Positions 33,892-45,400 of a DNA stretch of 64,000 bases are shown in pieces. This DNA comes from Solea solea. Lineage: Eukaryota > Chordata > Actinopteri > Pleuronectiformes > Soleidae. The notes under the pieces were generated by a model that worked only from the letters and a program-made list of their open reading frames with translations, was not told where the DNA came from and did not search any database. Where the stretch lies: NCBI RefSeq assembly GCF_958295425.1, contig NC_081154.1, forward strand, positions 1,674,001 to 1,738,000. Direction: 5' to 3'. The position numbers and the translations under genes are program-made. Every line of letters begins with the position of its first letter. The first letter of the stretch is position 1.

Positions 33892-36549
33892 AACATGTTT
33901 TTATAGACATAATGCATTCCCTAGCCCCTTACTCTAACCTTAACTATCACAACTAAGTGTCTAATCCTAACCTTTAACCTACATTTAACTTAAGTGTGTG
34001 TGTGTGTGTGTGTGTGCGTGCGTGTGCAGCTGCAGGTCCGTCCTCAGCGTGTTGGCCGACAGTGACGAGGAATCGTCCAGCGCTGGATCCTCTGATGAAG
34101 AAGAGTTTCTTCTCTCTGAGCCTCAGTGTCCGCTCACAGACAAAGGATCCACAGCAGGAACTGAAGGGTAAACAAACAAAAAACAAAAAACAACCCTGAC
34201 TATATAACATATTTACTCTCAATTATTATTATCAATCATTATTAAGTGCTTAAATGACATGGTCACGCATTAGAGTCCATCATCATTAGTGATGAACTCG
34301 TCTGCTTTAATGAGTGCTTTGTAGAAAATTAATATACTAATATAATATACAATAATATAATTAGTAATAATTACATGATAATCATTAATAACATTAAAGG
34401 GTGGAAGAACATTATGTAACATAATTAATTACTGCTAATTATTCATCATTAGTTTAATTAATCAAATCATTAAAAAGTATCGTCTTCAAAACTACACCTG
34501 GATTAAATTCAAGTGATTTTTTCAAGTTTATTTTTATTTTGTAGTTTATGCACTGTTGCCTTTACTTCCTGTTTTATTTTGTATCCTTACTTCCTGTGTG
34601 TGTCTTTCTCCTGTCTCGTTAGTTGATCACCTTCACCTGTGCTGCGTCAGTCTCACCTGTGTCTCCTTGTCTCACTTCACTATAAAAGTCCTCGTCACAG
34701 TCTCTTTGTTTTTATTTGTGTTCTCACCTGTTTTTGGACGTTTATTGTCATTTTTATTCTTAAGCATTTGCTTTCTGCACATTTGTTTATGCTTATGTGA
34801 CCTTTGAGTTTGTTAAACTATTAAAAAATAAGGAATTTGTGTTAAAATTGTGACGTTCTTAAATAAAATATCATGACATATGATATTTTTATTTGTGTTT
34901 CACCTTTAAAAATACAAGTTCACTCCAGCTCTGTGACAAAAACAGGATCATTGACAGTGTTTAACAGCTATATTTTGTGTGATTTCAAAGAAAAAATCTC
35001 AGAATTATTACACAAACACGTCTGTGATGTGAAAACTTGGCCGACGTCTCATTCCAGATGGCTTTCATTTACATTTCCAGCCTCTTTTTTTTCTGCTCCT
35101 CAAATGTTGATTTGATAAAAATCTCCTCACAGACACAAGATGATCCAAACACCCTCTCGTCTCTTTAATCTCATCTAATCTAATCCGATCTGCTCTATCA
35201 GGACGGGGGGAGGCAGGACCGGGCGGAAGATTTTGAGATTTGTGGACAAGATTGCCAAATCCAAGTATTTCCAGAAGGCGACGGAGAACGAGTTCATCAG
35301 GAAGAAGTTTGAGGATGTGTCCAACACGCCTCTGCTCCTCACCGTGGAGGTCCAGGAGCTGTCGGGGACGCTGGTCGTCAACGTCCCGCCTCCCCCCACT
35401 GACAGGATATGGTACGATCCAAATGCCAACGACTATTTGTGGGGGAAAAAAAGAACAAAACAGAGAAAGAAAATACACAGAAACTGCAGTAACAGTGTGT
35501 TTTCTTGTGCAGGTACAGCTTCTGTGTTCCGCCCAAACTGGAACTGCACGTCCGACCTAAACTGGGAGAAAGAGAAGTGACTTTCTGTCACGTGACGGAG
35601 TGGATCGAGAGGAAACTGCAGGACGAGTTTCAGGTTCAATCATCAATGTTTACTCAGAAATGTCTGTGATTACTGCTTAAGTATTGGGAGACCACTTTTT
35701 AATGTTTTAATGCTGAGATCCAAGCAATATGCAGGACCACACACTTGTGGGAGGAGATTTGTACGGTGGCCTGGAAGAGCAAACCCATTATTACAGAACG
35801 TGAAATACTTTTAAACAAATGAACAAAAGCCACAATTCCGACACAAATTTCACTGATGCTGTTCCGCTATAAACAAAATAACCAGTGACCAGATGACCGG
35901 AATCTTATGTAACACCACTTCCTTTCAACCTGCCTTTCAAAATAAGAGCCACTGACTTTGTCTTTTTACTACTTCTTACTGTATACCAAACTTTGACCAT
36001 AACATTCACTGTATGAGTTAATTCTATAAGATAAAATAAACCTTTTAATATCATTCCACAAGCCTCATTTCTGTGGTTTTTATGTCAAATATAGTATGTT
36101 AAATATTATCAGGGTTTGCACTTCCAGGACACCGTAGATTTGGGATCTCACAGAAACTCGAGTATTTAATGTGACTTCAGAATATAAACAGACATGGAGG
36201 TGGATAATAAGAGTCATATATAGTATACGATCATTAACCCATGACGTTCAGGTGCAGGCGCCCCCTTGTGGCAATTCAAGACAAGGCGAAATCGTATGTT
36301 GTTCCATTTCTAAATTATTTATGACAGACAGACAGACAGACAGTCAGTAAATAAGTAAGTCTCATCCTGTTTTTCCCTCTCCAGAAAGTGTTTGTTCTGC
36401 CAAACATGGACGACATCTGTTTACCGCTGATGCATTCTGGGATGGAGCCGCCTCAAGTGTCTGAGCCTCTGTCCACTCAGTCCCACTGTTCCTCCACTGA
36501 GTCCATCGAGAGGATCCCGTCCCTGATTCCTGGGACAGAGTCGGACTAA
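24639..36549 (+). CDS. tex2: Testis-expressed protein 2 family (ER-anchored SMP-domain lipid-transfer protein)
   Basis: TEX2-family proteins sit in the ER membrane and carry an SMP lipid-transfer domain used at membrane contact sites. Eleven coding exons: 24639-26021, 28311-28511, 29328-29625, 30831-31105, 31187-31336, 32618-32717, 33715-33847, 34030-34167, 35202-35411, 35513-35633, 36385-36549. All junctions keep phase; predicted 1057 aa (human TEX2 about 1127). Residues 1-380 are Ser/Pro-rich and probably disordered, with 'SSLVKSLSTELE' and 'LNLVKSISTEI'. About 380-427 form the membrane hairpin ('VGVLSYGYFILPLSPYLSGL'). Exons 2-3 form the PH-like region ('LYLFSRTGREKEEWFRHF'). Exons 5-11 form the SMP domain ('ALIGRIFWDFLREKHW', 'LPYFMNELTLTELDMG', 'TPLLLTVEVQELSG'). 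The shorter N-terminus than human suggests the fish paralogue tex2l is possible. Exon 10 uses a weak donor (GTTCAA). Confidence 0.95.
27610..27890 (+). repeat. Dispersed repeat in tex2 intron 1 (family of three in this window)
   Basis: Shares 'agagaaaatcaatgttttt', 'ggacactggagctgctggtc', 'ctgctgcctcgtgtggt' and 'caactcctgtgtgctgtgat' with copies at about 30320-30625 and 36930-37235. The fragments keep the same order. The class is unknown. Confidence 0.75.
28550..29260. repeat. AT-rich low-complexity DNA in tex2 intron 2
   Basis: Long T-rich runs with the recurring phrases 'ggtagcgtaagtaaagaaac' (near 28702), 'gttagcataagtaaagaaaa' (near 28937) and 'tttgtaac', suggesting a decayed tandem repeat. 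No coding content. Confidence 0.6.
29924..30218. mobile_element. MITE-like element with 'cttaaagggcc' terminal inverted repeats (tex2 intron 3)
   Basis: Left end 'cttaaagggcc' (29924-29934) and right end 'ggacctttaag' (30208-30218) are inverted copies with one mismatch. The interior contains 'gttagggttagggttaggct' and 'accattaggtgtcact'. It resembles a common teleost non-autonomous element whose ends read '...cacactggacctttaa'. No transposase is present. Confidence 0.7.
30320..30625 (+). repeat. Dispersed repeat, second copy (tex2 intron 3)
   Basis: Same ordered motifs as the copy at 27610-27890: 'agagaaaatcagcgtttt', 'cacaggagctgttggtccac', 'ctgcctcgtgtggtcagttt' and 'caactcctgtgtgcggtgat'. 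It also has 'tctctatggagtttggtgcg', shared with the 36.9-kb copy. Confidence 0.75.
31365..32590. repeat. Minisatellite in tex2 intron 5, 45-bp unit decaying to shorter units
   Basis: From 31365 to about 31850 a 45-bp unit (gacaggtgaatgaatgagg + aagacagatgacaggtgaat + gatgag) repeats about ten times almost exactly. From about 31850 to 32590 it breaks into mixed 'gacaggtgaatgatgag' and 'gacagatgaatgatgaag' units. Minus-strand frames of 119 and 345 aa ('CPHHSPVICLPHSFT' repeats) reflect the 45-bp period. They lie antisense within an intron and look like no known protein. Confidence 0.95.
33110..33320 (+). repeat. 'gaggacc' dispersed repeat copy (tex2 intron 6)
   Basis: 'tgtgtgtgtgtacttgtgta' leads into 'atatctttgtgaggacca' and is followed by 'gttagaattaggtataagtt' and 'ggttaaggttagggtaagg'. 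This is the same arrangement as the copies near 33.9 and 46.3 kb. Confidence 0.7.
33848..34029. repeat. tex2 intron 7, largely made of a 'gaggacc'-family repeat
   Basis: This 182-bp intron is an AC run (33857-33886), then 'tagacataatgcattcccta', 'gccccttactctaacctta' and 'ctatcacaactaagtgtcta', then a GT run reaching the acceptor. The middle part matches 46318-46390. The acceptor 'gtgcgtgcgtgtgcag' therefore lacks a pyrimidine tract and has alternating TG instead. Confidence 0.8.
35764..35940 (+). mobile_element. Truncated MITE copy (tex2 intron 10)
   Basis: Starts 'tacggtggcctggaagagca', the same terminus as the complete element at 54740-54860, and shares 'ccattattacaga', 'aacaaatgaacaaaagccac' and 'acacaattc'-like text. 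No matching right terminus is present. Confidence 0.7.
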
Positions 36550-37440
36550 TCTTACATATATATATGTATGTGTATATATATATCTGTATATATACATATA
36601 CATATATGTATGTGTATATATGTATATATGTGTATATACTGTATGTATATATATATCTTTTTTTAACAGTAAAAGACAGCAAAGGGGAAACTGAATGTCA
36701 GCAAACAGAAGATAAAGGTTTATTATTTGCCTCTATAGACGTATAAAGGGACAGTTGTATGAAATAATGGGACCAAGACACATGACTGCCAGCAGGGACA
36801 GATGGACAGGGAAAGAGGGACAGAAGGACAGAAGGACAGGTGTCAGCCACTCAACAAAAGACCATTAAAAGTCCTATTTGTGGCTGGGAACTGACGTTTG
36901 TAAAAAACAAAACAAAACAAACCACTGCACCAAACCTCATAGAGAAAATGAGCGTTTTACGCTCACAGGGACACGGGAGCTGCTGGTCTCTTGCTGCCTT
37001 ATTTGATGAGTTTGCGTCACTTGTGTCAAACTAAATGAAGGATTTCAAACACTGGACTAATAAAATAACATGTGTGAACCAAGTGAATGATGCAGCAGTG
37101 GATCCACAGCTCCTGTGTGATGGGATTTAAATTTGATGATTTTCTCTATGGGCTTTGGTGCTGGGAGAGTGCAGTTTACAAACGTTGAGTTTTCAGCCAG
37201 TAAAAGTTGTCTAACGGCAAGAAATGTGTCTTTAAGATATAACAGATGGAAGCAGGTGTAGATCTCATGAGCTAAAATCTAAATATGCTTACTAAAGGTC
37301 AGACATTTTACTCTGTAGCTGGGGTTTGTTCATGTGTTCATTATGTATGTATTATGTATTATTTGCTGCTTTGATGTTTACAACTTCATGTCACTTACAG
37401 TGACGGAAATTATGTAATAAAACGTTTTTAAAAAGCACTT
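36549..37440 (+). other. tex2 3' region with TA microsatellite and candidate poly-A signal
   Basis: A TA/TATG-rich run follows the stop (about 36556-36655). AATAAA lies at 37416-37421. A third copy of the dispersed repeat occupies about 36930-37235. The true 3' UTR end is uncertain. Confidence 0.45.
36930..37235 (+). repeat. Dispersed repeat, third copy
   Basis: 'agagaaaatgagcgttttac', 'gggacacgggagctgctggt' and 'ttctctatgggctttggtgc' match the copies at 27.6 and 30.3 kb in the same order and orientation. Confidence 0.75.
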
Positions 37441-37862
37441 GTGAAATAATGGAATTATGGGAAAGAAACTTTGTTGACGTTGAGTATAACTCGTCATGAA
37501 AACATTCATGTGTTCACGAGGCTGATGTCATCTCGATCGCAGCGTGTGACATTTCAAACATTCTAATGTGTTGCGTAACTGCAGTTGTCTTGTTTGTTTG
37601 TGTAGGCCTCGCCTTTGACTAAATATCACAGGAAGCTTATTCACTTTCTGCCGGTTAATCCTCCTTAATGTTGCATGTTTGACATGTATCTATAAACACA
37701 GGTGGATTACTCAGATGACCAGAATGTGCAGTGCTGAATTTGACGTGGTTTGGACTAGAAATGCAAGAGAAACTGGTAGAAATGTGACAATAATTGCTTA
37801 AAATCAAAAAAAAGAAACAGGAGAGGTACTGTACTAGTTTAAAATAATGCATATGGTACCAA

Positions 37863-38785
37863 AGTGGACACATGGTCTTGTTTGATTGTGGTCTTTGTTA
37901 ACACTGGAAGAAGATCACAGTCACTTCTTCTAAATCACATAACTTTCATTTATTCAGACTCATCCCTATGTGATGCAAACATCTCGCAACAGTCGATCAA
38001 TAAATATGAGGAACTATCTCCTGATAACGAGAAAACTATGACTCAGATATTTTTCTCCTCCTTCTGGCATATTCCCAAACGACCAGATGGCCTCACCAAC
38101 GTGGACACATGTCCAACACTAGTGATCTTATTTGATCGATTGATTGTGTTCTTTCTTAACACTGGAAGAAGATCACATTTATTGAGGAGACGCTCGGTAT
38201 GATCTGACAAACTGAGGAGCGACAAAGTTCACCTCGAAGAACCTTCAGACTCATGCCTACGTGATGTAAACATCTCACAGTCAATAAATATGAGGAACTA
38301 TCTCCTCATAACGAGAAAACTGTGGAGATTGGTTTTCTCCTCCTTCTAGCAGTTCCATGCTTCTGTAAAATCACGTATAAATAGCAGCTATTGTTCATTT
38401 AAGGTTGTCGGGATTAAATGTTGACTCCACACAAAGGCAGGTGTGTCTGGACACCTCACGTGACCCCTTGTTTGATTGTGGAGCGACATCATTGTGAAAC
38501 CTCGGAGAACCTTCAGACTCATCCCGCTGTGATGCAAACATCTCGCAACAATCCATCAATCAGTAAATATGAGGAACTATCTCCTCATAACGAGAAAACT
38601 GTGACTCAGATATTTTTTCTCCTCCTTTGCTATTGTTCGTTTAAGGTTGTCGGGATTAAAACGCTGACTCCGGACAAAGACAGGTGTGTGCAGGGCGGCT
38701 TGGACGGATGCTGGGACACCTCATGTGACCCCAGCGGCCAGATGGCTTCACCAAAGTGGACACATGTCCAACACTAGTGGTCTTA
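37863..38785. repeat. Locally triplicated segment
   Basis: The phrases 'aaatatgaggaactatctcc', 'ataacgagaaaact' and 'ttctcctcctt' occur in order near 38002, 38285 and 38565. Flanking phrases 'ggacacatgtccaacactag' and 'aacactggaagaagatcac' also recur. Copies differ by substitutions and indels, so the duplication is not recent. No gene content is recognised. Confidence 0.8.
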
Positions 38786-39009
38786 TTTGATTTTTTTTGA
38801 ACACTGGACAAAATGAATATTTGGTCAAAAAGAGACACAGTCTCCTGATGCAGGAAAGGAACTAGGGCAGGTTCATGATCACGTTTCCTACCGAGAAGTG
38901 CGGTGACTCCTCTGTTTACTTTAGCGAGTGTAAAAAGAGTCATCAGCGCAATTAAGGTTTGTTCAAACAATAGCAAGGAAACATGAGGTGAGTAACAGCA
39001 CACAGTGGC

Positions 39010-39200
39010 TCTGTGTTTGTGTTTCTCTGTGTGTGTTTGTGTTCTTGTATTTGTCACCTCTTTAGGACCTTTTTATCTGGCCTAAACACTGACCTTGTCA
39101 GGACCAGTAGTCCTCATGGAGACCAAAACCTGATCCTAATGAGGCAGAACCTCATTTCTGAGGAACTGGTTGAGTTTAGGGTCTAAGATTTGACTTATTT
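39010..39200 (+). repeat. 'gaggacc' dispersed repeat copy
   Basis: 'aggaccagtagtcctcatgg', 'agaccaaaacctgatcctaa' and 'tgaggcagaacctcatttct' match the 8.08-kb copy closely. Confidence 0.75.
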
Positions 39201-39819
39201 AATTAGAACCATTTAGGCAACAGAAGAAACCGGTATCGTTCTCTTCTTCTTTGGTCAGAATGCGTCCTTCTCCCTGTGTCCAGACTTGTACCGCCACCCG
39301 ATGGTGAAGTGAGATACAGCGGTCCATGAAGACGGAAGCATAATGTGTTTTAGTTGTGTGAGCTACGTCATCAGTGTTGTGCTGTGTTTGTCCCGTTTAT
39401 TGTCCAGCCTGAGACCCACATACTCACTCTTGTGGAACTTCTGTTATACAGTTCTAGCATGTTGTTTTCCTTAACTTCATAGTAACTCCTCAACGTGAGT
39501 GCGTTCTCTATCTTCGGGTGACTCCGTCCAGCTCTCTCTGGATCCTCTCGTCAGCAACCAAACACAGGAATGTTTAGCACGTCGCGCTCAACACTCAACA
39601 ATCAGTGACCGGCAGTCTGTTGATGTCACATTTTAATATCGGCTAATATTGACACAAATCTAATTCCATAAAAACTAAGCACCTCATGCAACAACACTTA
39701 AACCCAAACTATCACTTTTGTACCATACTAGAAATTATTTTCAAATTTAAAAGAGCTTCAGGAGGCGCAGATATGCCTTGATGGTTCCTCTTTAGAGCAA
39801 CATTGTCTGACATCATTGT

Positions 39820-40060
39820 GATGTTTTATTTGTATAGCGCCGACTCACAGCATACATTATCTTAAGGTTCTGTACATAGACACCATCACTGAGAGCAGAG
39901 AAACCCAACAGTTCACACATTGAGCAAGCAGTGGAGAGAAAAAACTACATTTTAACCGGAAGAAATCTCTGACAGAAGCAGACTCAAAGATGTGCGGCCA
40001 TCTGCCTAGACAGGTTGGGGTGAAATGAAAAAATGGGGGACAGAGGAGAGGTGGGGGATG
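39820..40060 (+). mobile_element. Dispersed teleost repeat, probably a LINE-related 3' region
   Basis: 'atttgtatagcgccgactca', 'gagcaagcagtggagagaaa' and 'gcggccatctgcctagacag' followed by 'gttgggg' match a repeat I recognise as widespread in teleosts. Its class is not certain from memory. Confidence 0.5.
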
Positions 40061-40188
40061 AGAAGGAAGGACAACAACTTATAACTTGTTGTATAACTTA
40101 TAACAAGACATGTTTATAGAACTACAACCACATCTGATGCAAAATATTGCATTTCGGATCAATATAAACTCTCCAGCTCTATGTAGCT

Positions 40189-40611
40189 ATGTGTAAACAT
40201 AAAAAAACACATAAAAAATGTGTCTCTAAATACTTATCTGCTAAAGTCGATCATCTGGATACAAGCTCCTGTGGTGTAGATTGCAAAGATGTTGTTGACT
40301 TTGTCGTGCGTATACGTGCAGGTATGCAGGTAACATACTGTTCCTACAAGATAATTACCTCCTGTAAAGTAAATAAAAGACGATGTAATTCATCTAGTCA
40401 TTAAGTGTCTCTCCCATGGAGGTTATGTTTGCTCTGTCCGTCAGCTGAACTTGAGAAGGGTGGAAAGATGATGTATGATATAGCCAAAGGAAGAAATAAT
40501 TGGATAATTGTTGGACGATCCATACAGAAAGTTATGTATCTGTCTTTTAGAGCTAACAAGCCAACGCCTATGTTCAAAATAGATACAGAGAATCCTGTCA
40601 CTGTGTGTTAA
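40189..40611 (+). other. Two adjacent unrecognised small open frames
   Basis: Frame one (40189-40404, 71 aa) is Lys/Cys-rich. Frame two (40405-40611, 68 aa) begins at the next base in the same strand and frame, directly after the first frame's stop. Neither resembles a family I know, and neither has a clear splice context. I list them because the run is less AT-biased than its surroundings; coding is unproven. Confidence 0.2.
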
Positions 40612-41325
40612 CTCAGGCCCAGTTAGACGAAAAAACATGAGATTAACGCATGAGCAAACATGTCTGAACTCACAAAAGTTCATAGCAATTAAAAATTAAA
40701 CCCAAAGTTAGAACCATTGTTTCTGTTATCATGGCCCTCGTCTTTGAAGACCTCAGGGTAGCAGAGAATGTTCATAGTTTTTTTTAAAAACAAACTTACC
40801 TTAACCTACCCTTCTAACCTTTTATTCATTCATTTGTACTGTTTTATTTAATTTTAGGGTCTGACACAAACTATTTTATTCTACCCTTTATTGTCCTTTT
40901 AACCAAATTTACATTTTCTACCTATTATTTTATCATGTTCTAGTTTATCTTATCATTCATTGCTCATTGCACCTCATTTATTCACTTATTTACTTACTTA
41001 TTTTATGTACTTATCTCTCTCATTTCATTTTATCTGTTACTAATCATGTTTTTAATTTCTCTTTCACCTTCTTTTACCTCCTGTTTAGAACGTCCATCAG
41101 TATTTTTAGTTTGCGAGTTCCATGAATGCATTTCCTTCATTGGTTTGCTTTTTTGGATTACGCTGCACTTTTGAGTTGCATTGCCTTGTATGAAAAGTGC
41201 TATATCAATGAAGCGTGATTGATTGATAGTAATTCATTAATAATTGATGAATAGTTGCAGCCCTACTTTGTAAAATGCAAATGAAAAGACAAGAAACTGC
41301 AGATTTTTATGTGCAATTTTGTGAC

Positions 41326-41331
41326 TTTATT
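41326..41331 (-). promoter_or_regulatory. Candidate polyadenylation signal of noxo1
   Basis: 'tttatt' on plus is AATAAA on minus, about 1.1 kb downstream of the noxo1 stop. If used, the 3' UTR is about 1.1 kb and AT-rich. Confidence 0.4.
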
Positions 41332-42422
41332 CTCTTGTTTGTGGTAAATTTACATAATATATTGTTAACCACAACTGGCAAATTCAGCATTTGATCAAAA
41401 GGAATCTTATTACAAGCTTTGAAGGTACAGTTGTGAGTGATAAAGCAAATACAAAAAATGAATATATACATACATACACATATATATATATATATATATA
41501 CATATATAGGTGGAATTATAAATGTACTTCCTCATCTTGCACTGATTTCTTTATACAACAGCCAGTGTAAATATTTAATCTCTTTAATGTCACATGCCTT
41601 TTCTCTGCATAAATACTTCACTGAAGCTACAATCTGTTTAATACACTAGTCTAATATTCACACACCCAAGATAACAATGCTCACTTTGATTCTACTGGAT
41701 GGGATTTCGTGTTTCTTCTCGTTAATCACAGATTTAAAATAAAAACAGTCCTGGATTGATAGAGCCGTCTAAAGGACCGTCCGGGGCCAAAGAGGTTCAA
41801 TTTTTTACAGGTAAACATAATAAAAATCAGCAAAACATAAATATAATATAATCTAAATATGCAACAAAACAAAAAAAACTGAAAAAAAATACAGTGACAT
41901 CCAGACTCAATCTCTTCATATCAGATCAACTTAATTGGAATATATACATCGTATATAATCAGGTCTTCTTTCATGATGAGTATTTCAAGCCCTCATCTCC
42001 TAAAAACTATCAAAAATATATTCATGACATGTGAATACTCATAATTTGCCTCTGCATATCTATCTATATATAAATAAAAACAATAAACATGTGACTGTTA
42101 AGTGTTAAATTGAATATATACAACCAATTTCATCCTTCATCTCCTGAAACGGGGAATGCAAAAACATCCTTCACCTTTGCACCAACTCTTGATGGTATCG
42201 TCCAGCTTGTACTAAAGCCGACATTGACCAATGAGACTAAGACCTACATGAATTAACCTTGTGGCATCTGTATTATGAGGCTGCTCTGACTTGGTCTTTA
42301 CTTTGTCTCGGTACCTCATTTAACCCTTCAAAATTCAAGGTTGAGCTTACCAAGAGTTGTTTCTTAGAAAGTACAAGCAAGTAAATCCTGGTTCACCATA
42401 AATACATTAATAAATTATTGAT

Positions 42423-45400
42423 TCAGAGAACATGTATCTTATCTGAGTGGCCGTGGTGAGAGTTGTCAGCCATGGAGGCTTCAAACTGTTGGTTTCTCAG
42501 CACTGTCTTGGTCACCAGTGCCGCCTTGCGGGTCAAGGTGGTGCAGCGGGTCAGAATCTCCTCAGTTCTGGGTCTGGCTGGCACCCTCGGAGCCCCGTCG
42601 CTGCTCTTGGACCTCTGCAAGTCAGAGTCGCTCTGGTACGAGATGCTGAAATCTGGGCTGGTGTTGCCATGGGAGCTGGTACTGGGCTGCGGTGAGACTG
42701 AGGGAAGATCTACAGACACGGGGCTCTGCGAGAGGGACTGGCTGGATTCGCTGCTCGAGGAGAGCCCAGAGAAGGTGGACTCAGTGCTGGCGCTGTACTT
42801 GCGACTGTCTGCGGTGGAGGCACCTCTAGCCGCCTGTCCCTGCAGCCAGGTCTCTGAGAGGACATCGAGAGAGCGGGCCTTGTGGATCCTGCCAGGCACA
42901 GTTGGCTGACCTCTTCCTGGGTTGGTTTCCTCAGTGATGCTTGACGAATAAGAAGCCTCGGATTCCCTGCGGCTCTCCAGGTGGAGGGTGGAACTATGCA
43001 TCTTTCTCTGCATGCTGAAAATGCCTGCTCGTGGGTTGTTGTAGGGCTTCAGGTACATGGCGGGGACATACCCTGCCTTTCCATTCAACCTGGAGAGGAT
43101 GGCAAGGAAAAGATATAGTTTATAGTAAACTCTGTCACAATAAAATTAGCAGGTGTTGTAAACTGAACAAGTTGGAGGAAGAAGAAAATATCACCAACAC
43201 CCAAGACACGTATTTATGGGTGTGTTTTACGGTGGTATTGAGGACTGACCCAAATGGCCAAGCGGAAAGGGAACTTTGCTTGTAACCAAAGGGTTGCCAG
43301 TTCCTGTCCCTGCTAGATCAAGGGCACTGGGGTCCCCCTGAGCAAGGTAACTGATCCCCATTGCTCATTGTTAATTGGACATGCTAAATTGACCCCCATA
43401 TAAACACCCCCATATTCCCAGTGCTGGTCCCAAGCCCCCATAAATGGGGCAATTGCCTTGCAAGGATGGCTGTTGTTGAGAGCTAACCCAAGTTGTAAAA
43501 AGTGAGGTTTGCTCACTGTTTACTTTTTGCTAACTGCTATGCTAAAGACCGTAGGGTGAATGCATATTCATAGCATTCCACGCTAAACGATGCAGGAATG
43601 ACAAAGACAATGTAATGTAATTAACAATGCCAAGCTGATTCAGTCATTGAAATGCCAATGAGTTTTATTGTAGCCAAGTTATCGCTCCATCTCTATATTT
43701 TACTCTATAATGTATTGTTTGCAGTGCCTGTACCTGATGAGCCACCAGCCATTGTCAGACTTTCTCAGCACCTCCACCACGGAGCCGATGGGCACGGACA
43801 CTTCATCCTCCTTCTTGGTCGAGTAACTCCTCACGGCACAATACAGGGAACCTAAGAGTCAAATAAAAAACAACATAAGCAGGGATTCGTGCAGCTGAGG
43901 TGGAAGATTGTCCAAACAGGTTTGTTTGTTTGTGACTTTTGCTGACAAGAGTCTAAGTGCAGTCATTAACAAGCGTGTCAGCGTGAAAGGAATGTGCTTT
44001 GAAATATGTGCCTCTGCAGACAGCGACACGAACGCAGCCTGATGATTTGATAACTCACCTGCCAGCTGGAATCCAGCATCGTCGTCATCCTCTCCCTCTA
44101 ATAACTCCAGAAACGGAGCAGGAAACCAGGCCATTCGCCTATCCTCTTTTTCCACCAGCCACCAACCTGAAGACAGAAACCCAGTCATGAGTGTTTTTTC
44201 CTGATAATAGTCGTATTTAATTTAAATGTTTTTGGTTAATGTTCTGACCTGCAGGGTCTTTGATCAGGACATCCAGCCTCTCGTCCACATCAACGTTGAA
44301 CGCTCGGTTCTTGGTGTCCTTTGTCTCATAGGGGGCGATGCAGCGGTAAGTCTGGGTGACGAAAGGGTGAGAGACGTTGCCTGTGTGCTGGAGACTCATG
44401 TCTCCTCCACTGCCGCCATTGGGCATGTCGTCGGACAGCAGAATCATGACGCTGTGTAAGAGACAGAAGACAGAAGTCTGGCTTAGAAAATGTCACTTTT
44501 CTTTTGAAGGCTATTTCATGAGCAAACCGTGATTTGTGGCTTGATATGAACTTAAACTGAATGTGAAACTTGAATTTAAACTAAATTGAACTTGAATTCA
44601 AACTTGATCTAAGCTTAAATTCAACTCACACTTCAACTGAACTTAATTTGAACTGAACCTGAATTTTAACTGCCTGAAACATGAGCTTGAACTAAAACTA
44701 AACAGAATTTGAACTCTAACTTGAACTGAATTTGAACTTCACCTGAAACATTAAAAGGTAAACTCAAACTTAAGTTGAAACTTGAACTCACACTTGAACT
44801 TGAACCAAAGTGATTTAGAACTCAAATTTCAAGTGAACATGAAACTTGAACTCAAACTTGAGCTTTAGCTTTCAGCTTGAGCTAAAACTTGAAATAGCCT
44901 GAATTTCAACTTCAAAGTTGAAGTGAACTGATTTTAAACTCAAACTTCATCTGACCAACTGAATTTTAAAGATGAACTTAAACTTCAAAAATGTTTGAAC
45001 TCAAGTTTCAACTCAATTTGTGAAACTTAAACTTGAACTTGAACTGATTTTTAAACACAAAATGCAATTCAATGTGAAATGCGATTATCAAACTAGAACT
45101 GAACTCAATTTGAACCCCAACTTTGAACTTCACTTTAAACATTAGCTAACTCGCTCTAAACTGAACTTTCACTGCTGGACTTGTTGGCTTTACCTGTTGG
45201 TGGTGAAGTCTGACTCCAGGTCCTGGTCTTTGGGTGTGAAGAAGTACGTCACCTCCGAGCTCTGGATGACGTTTTGTTCGCACTGGAGCAGTTTGTCGCA
45301 GTAACTCTCCAGAAACTTCATGCGTAGGACAGATCGCTTGGATCCCTTCTGTGGCAGACTGCTTCTCCTGGCCTTTCCTGGACAATGGAGAAGATGTTTA

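Noticed and set aside
42463..42909. 148-aa plus-strand open frame
   Set aside because: Antisense shadow of the last noxo1 exon.
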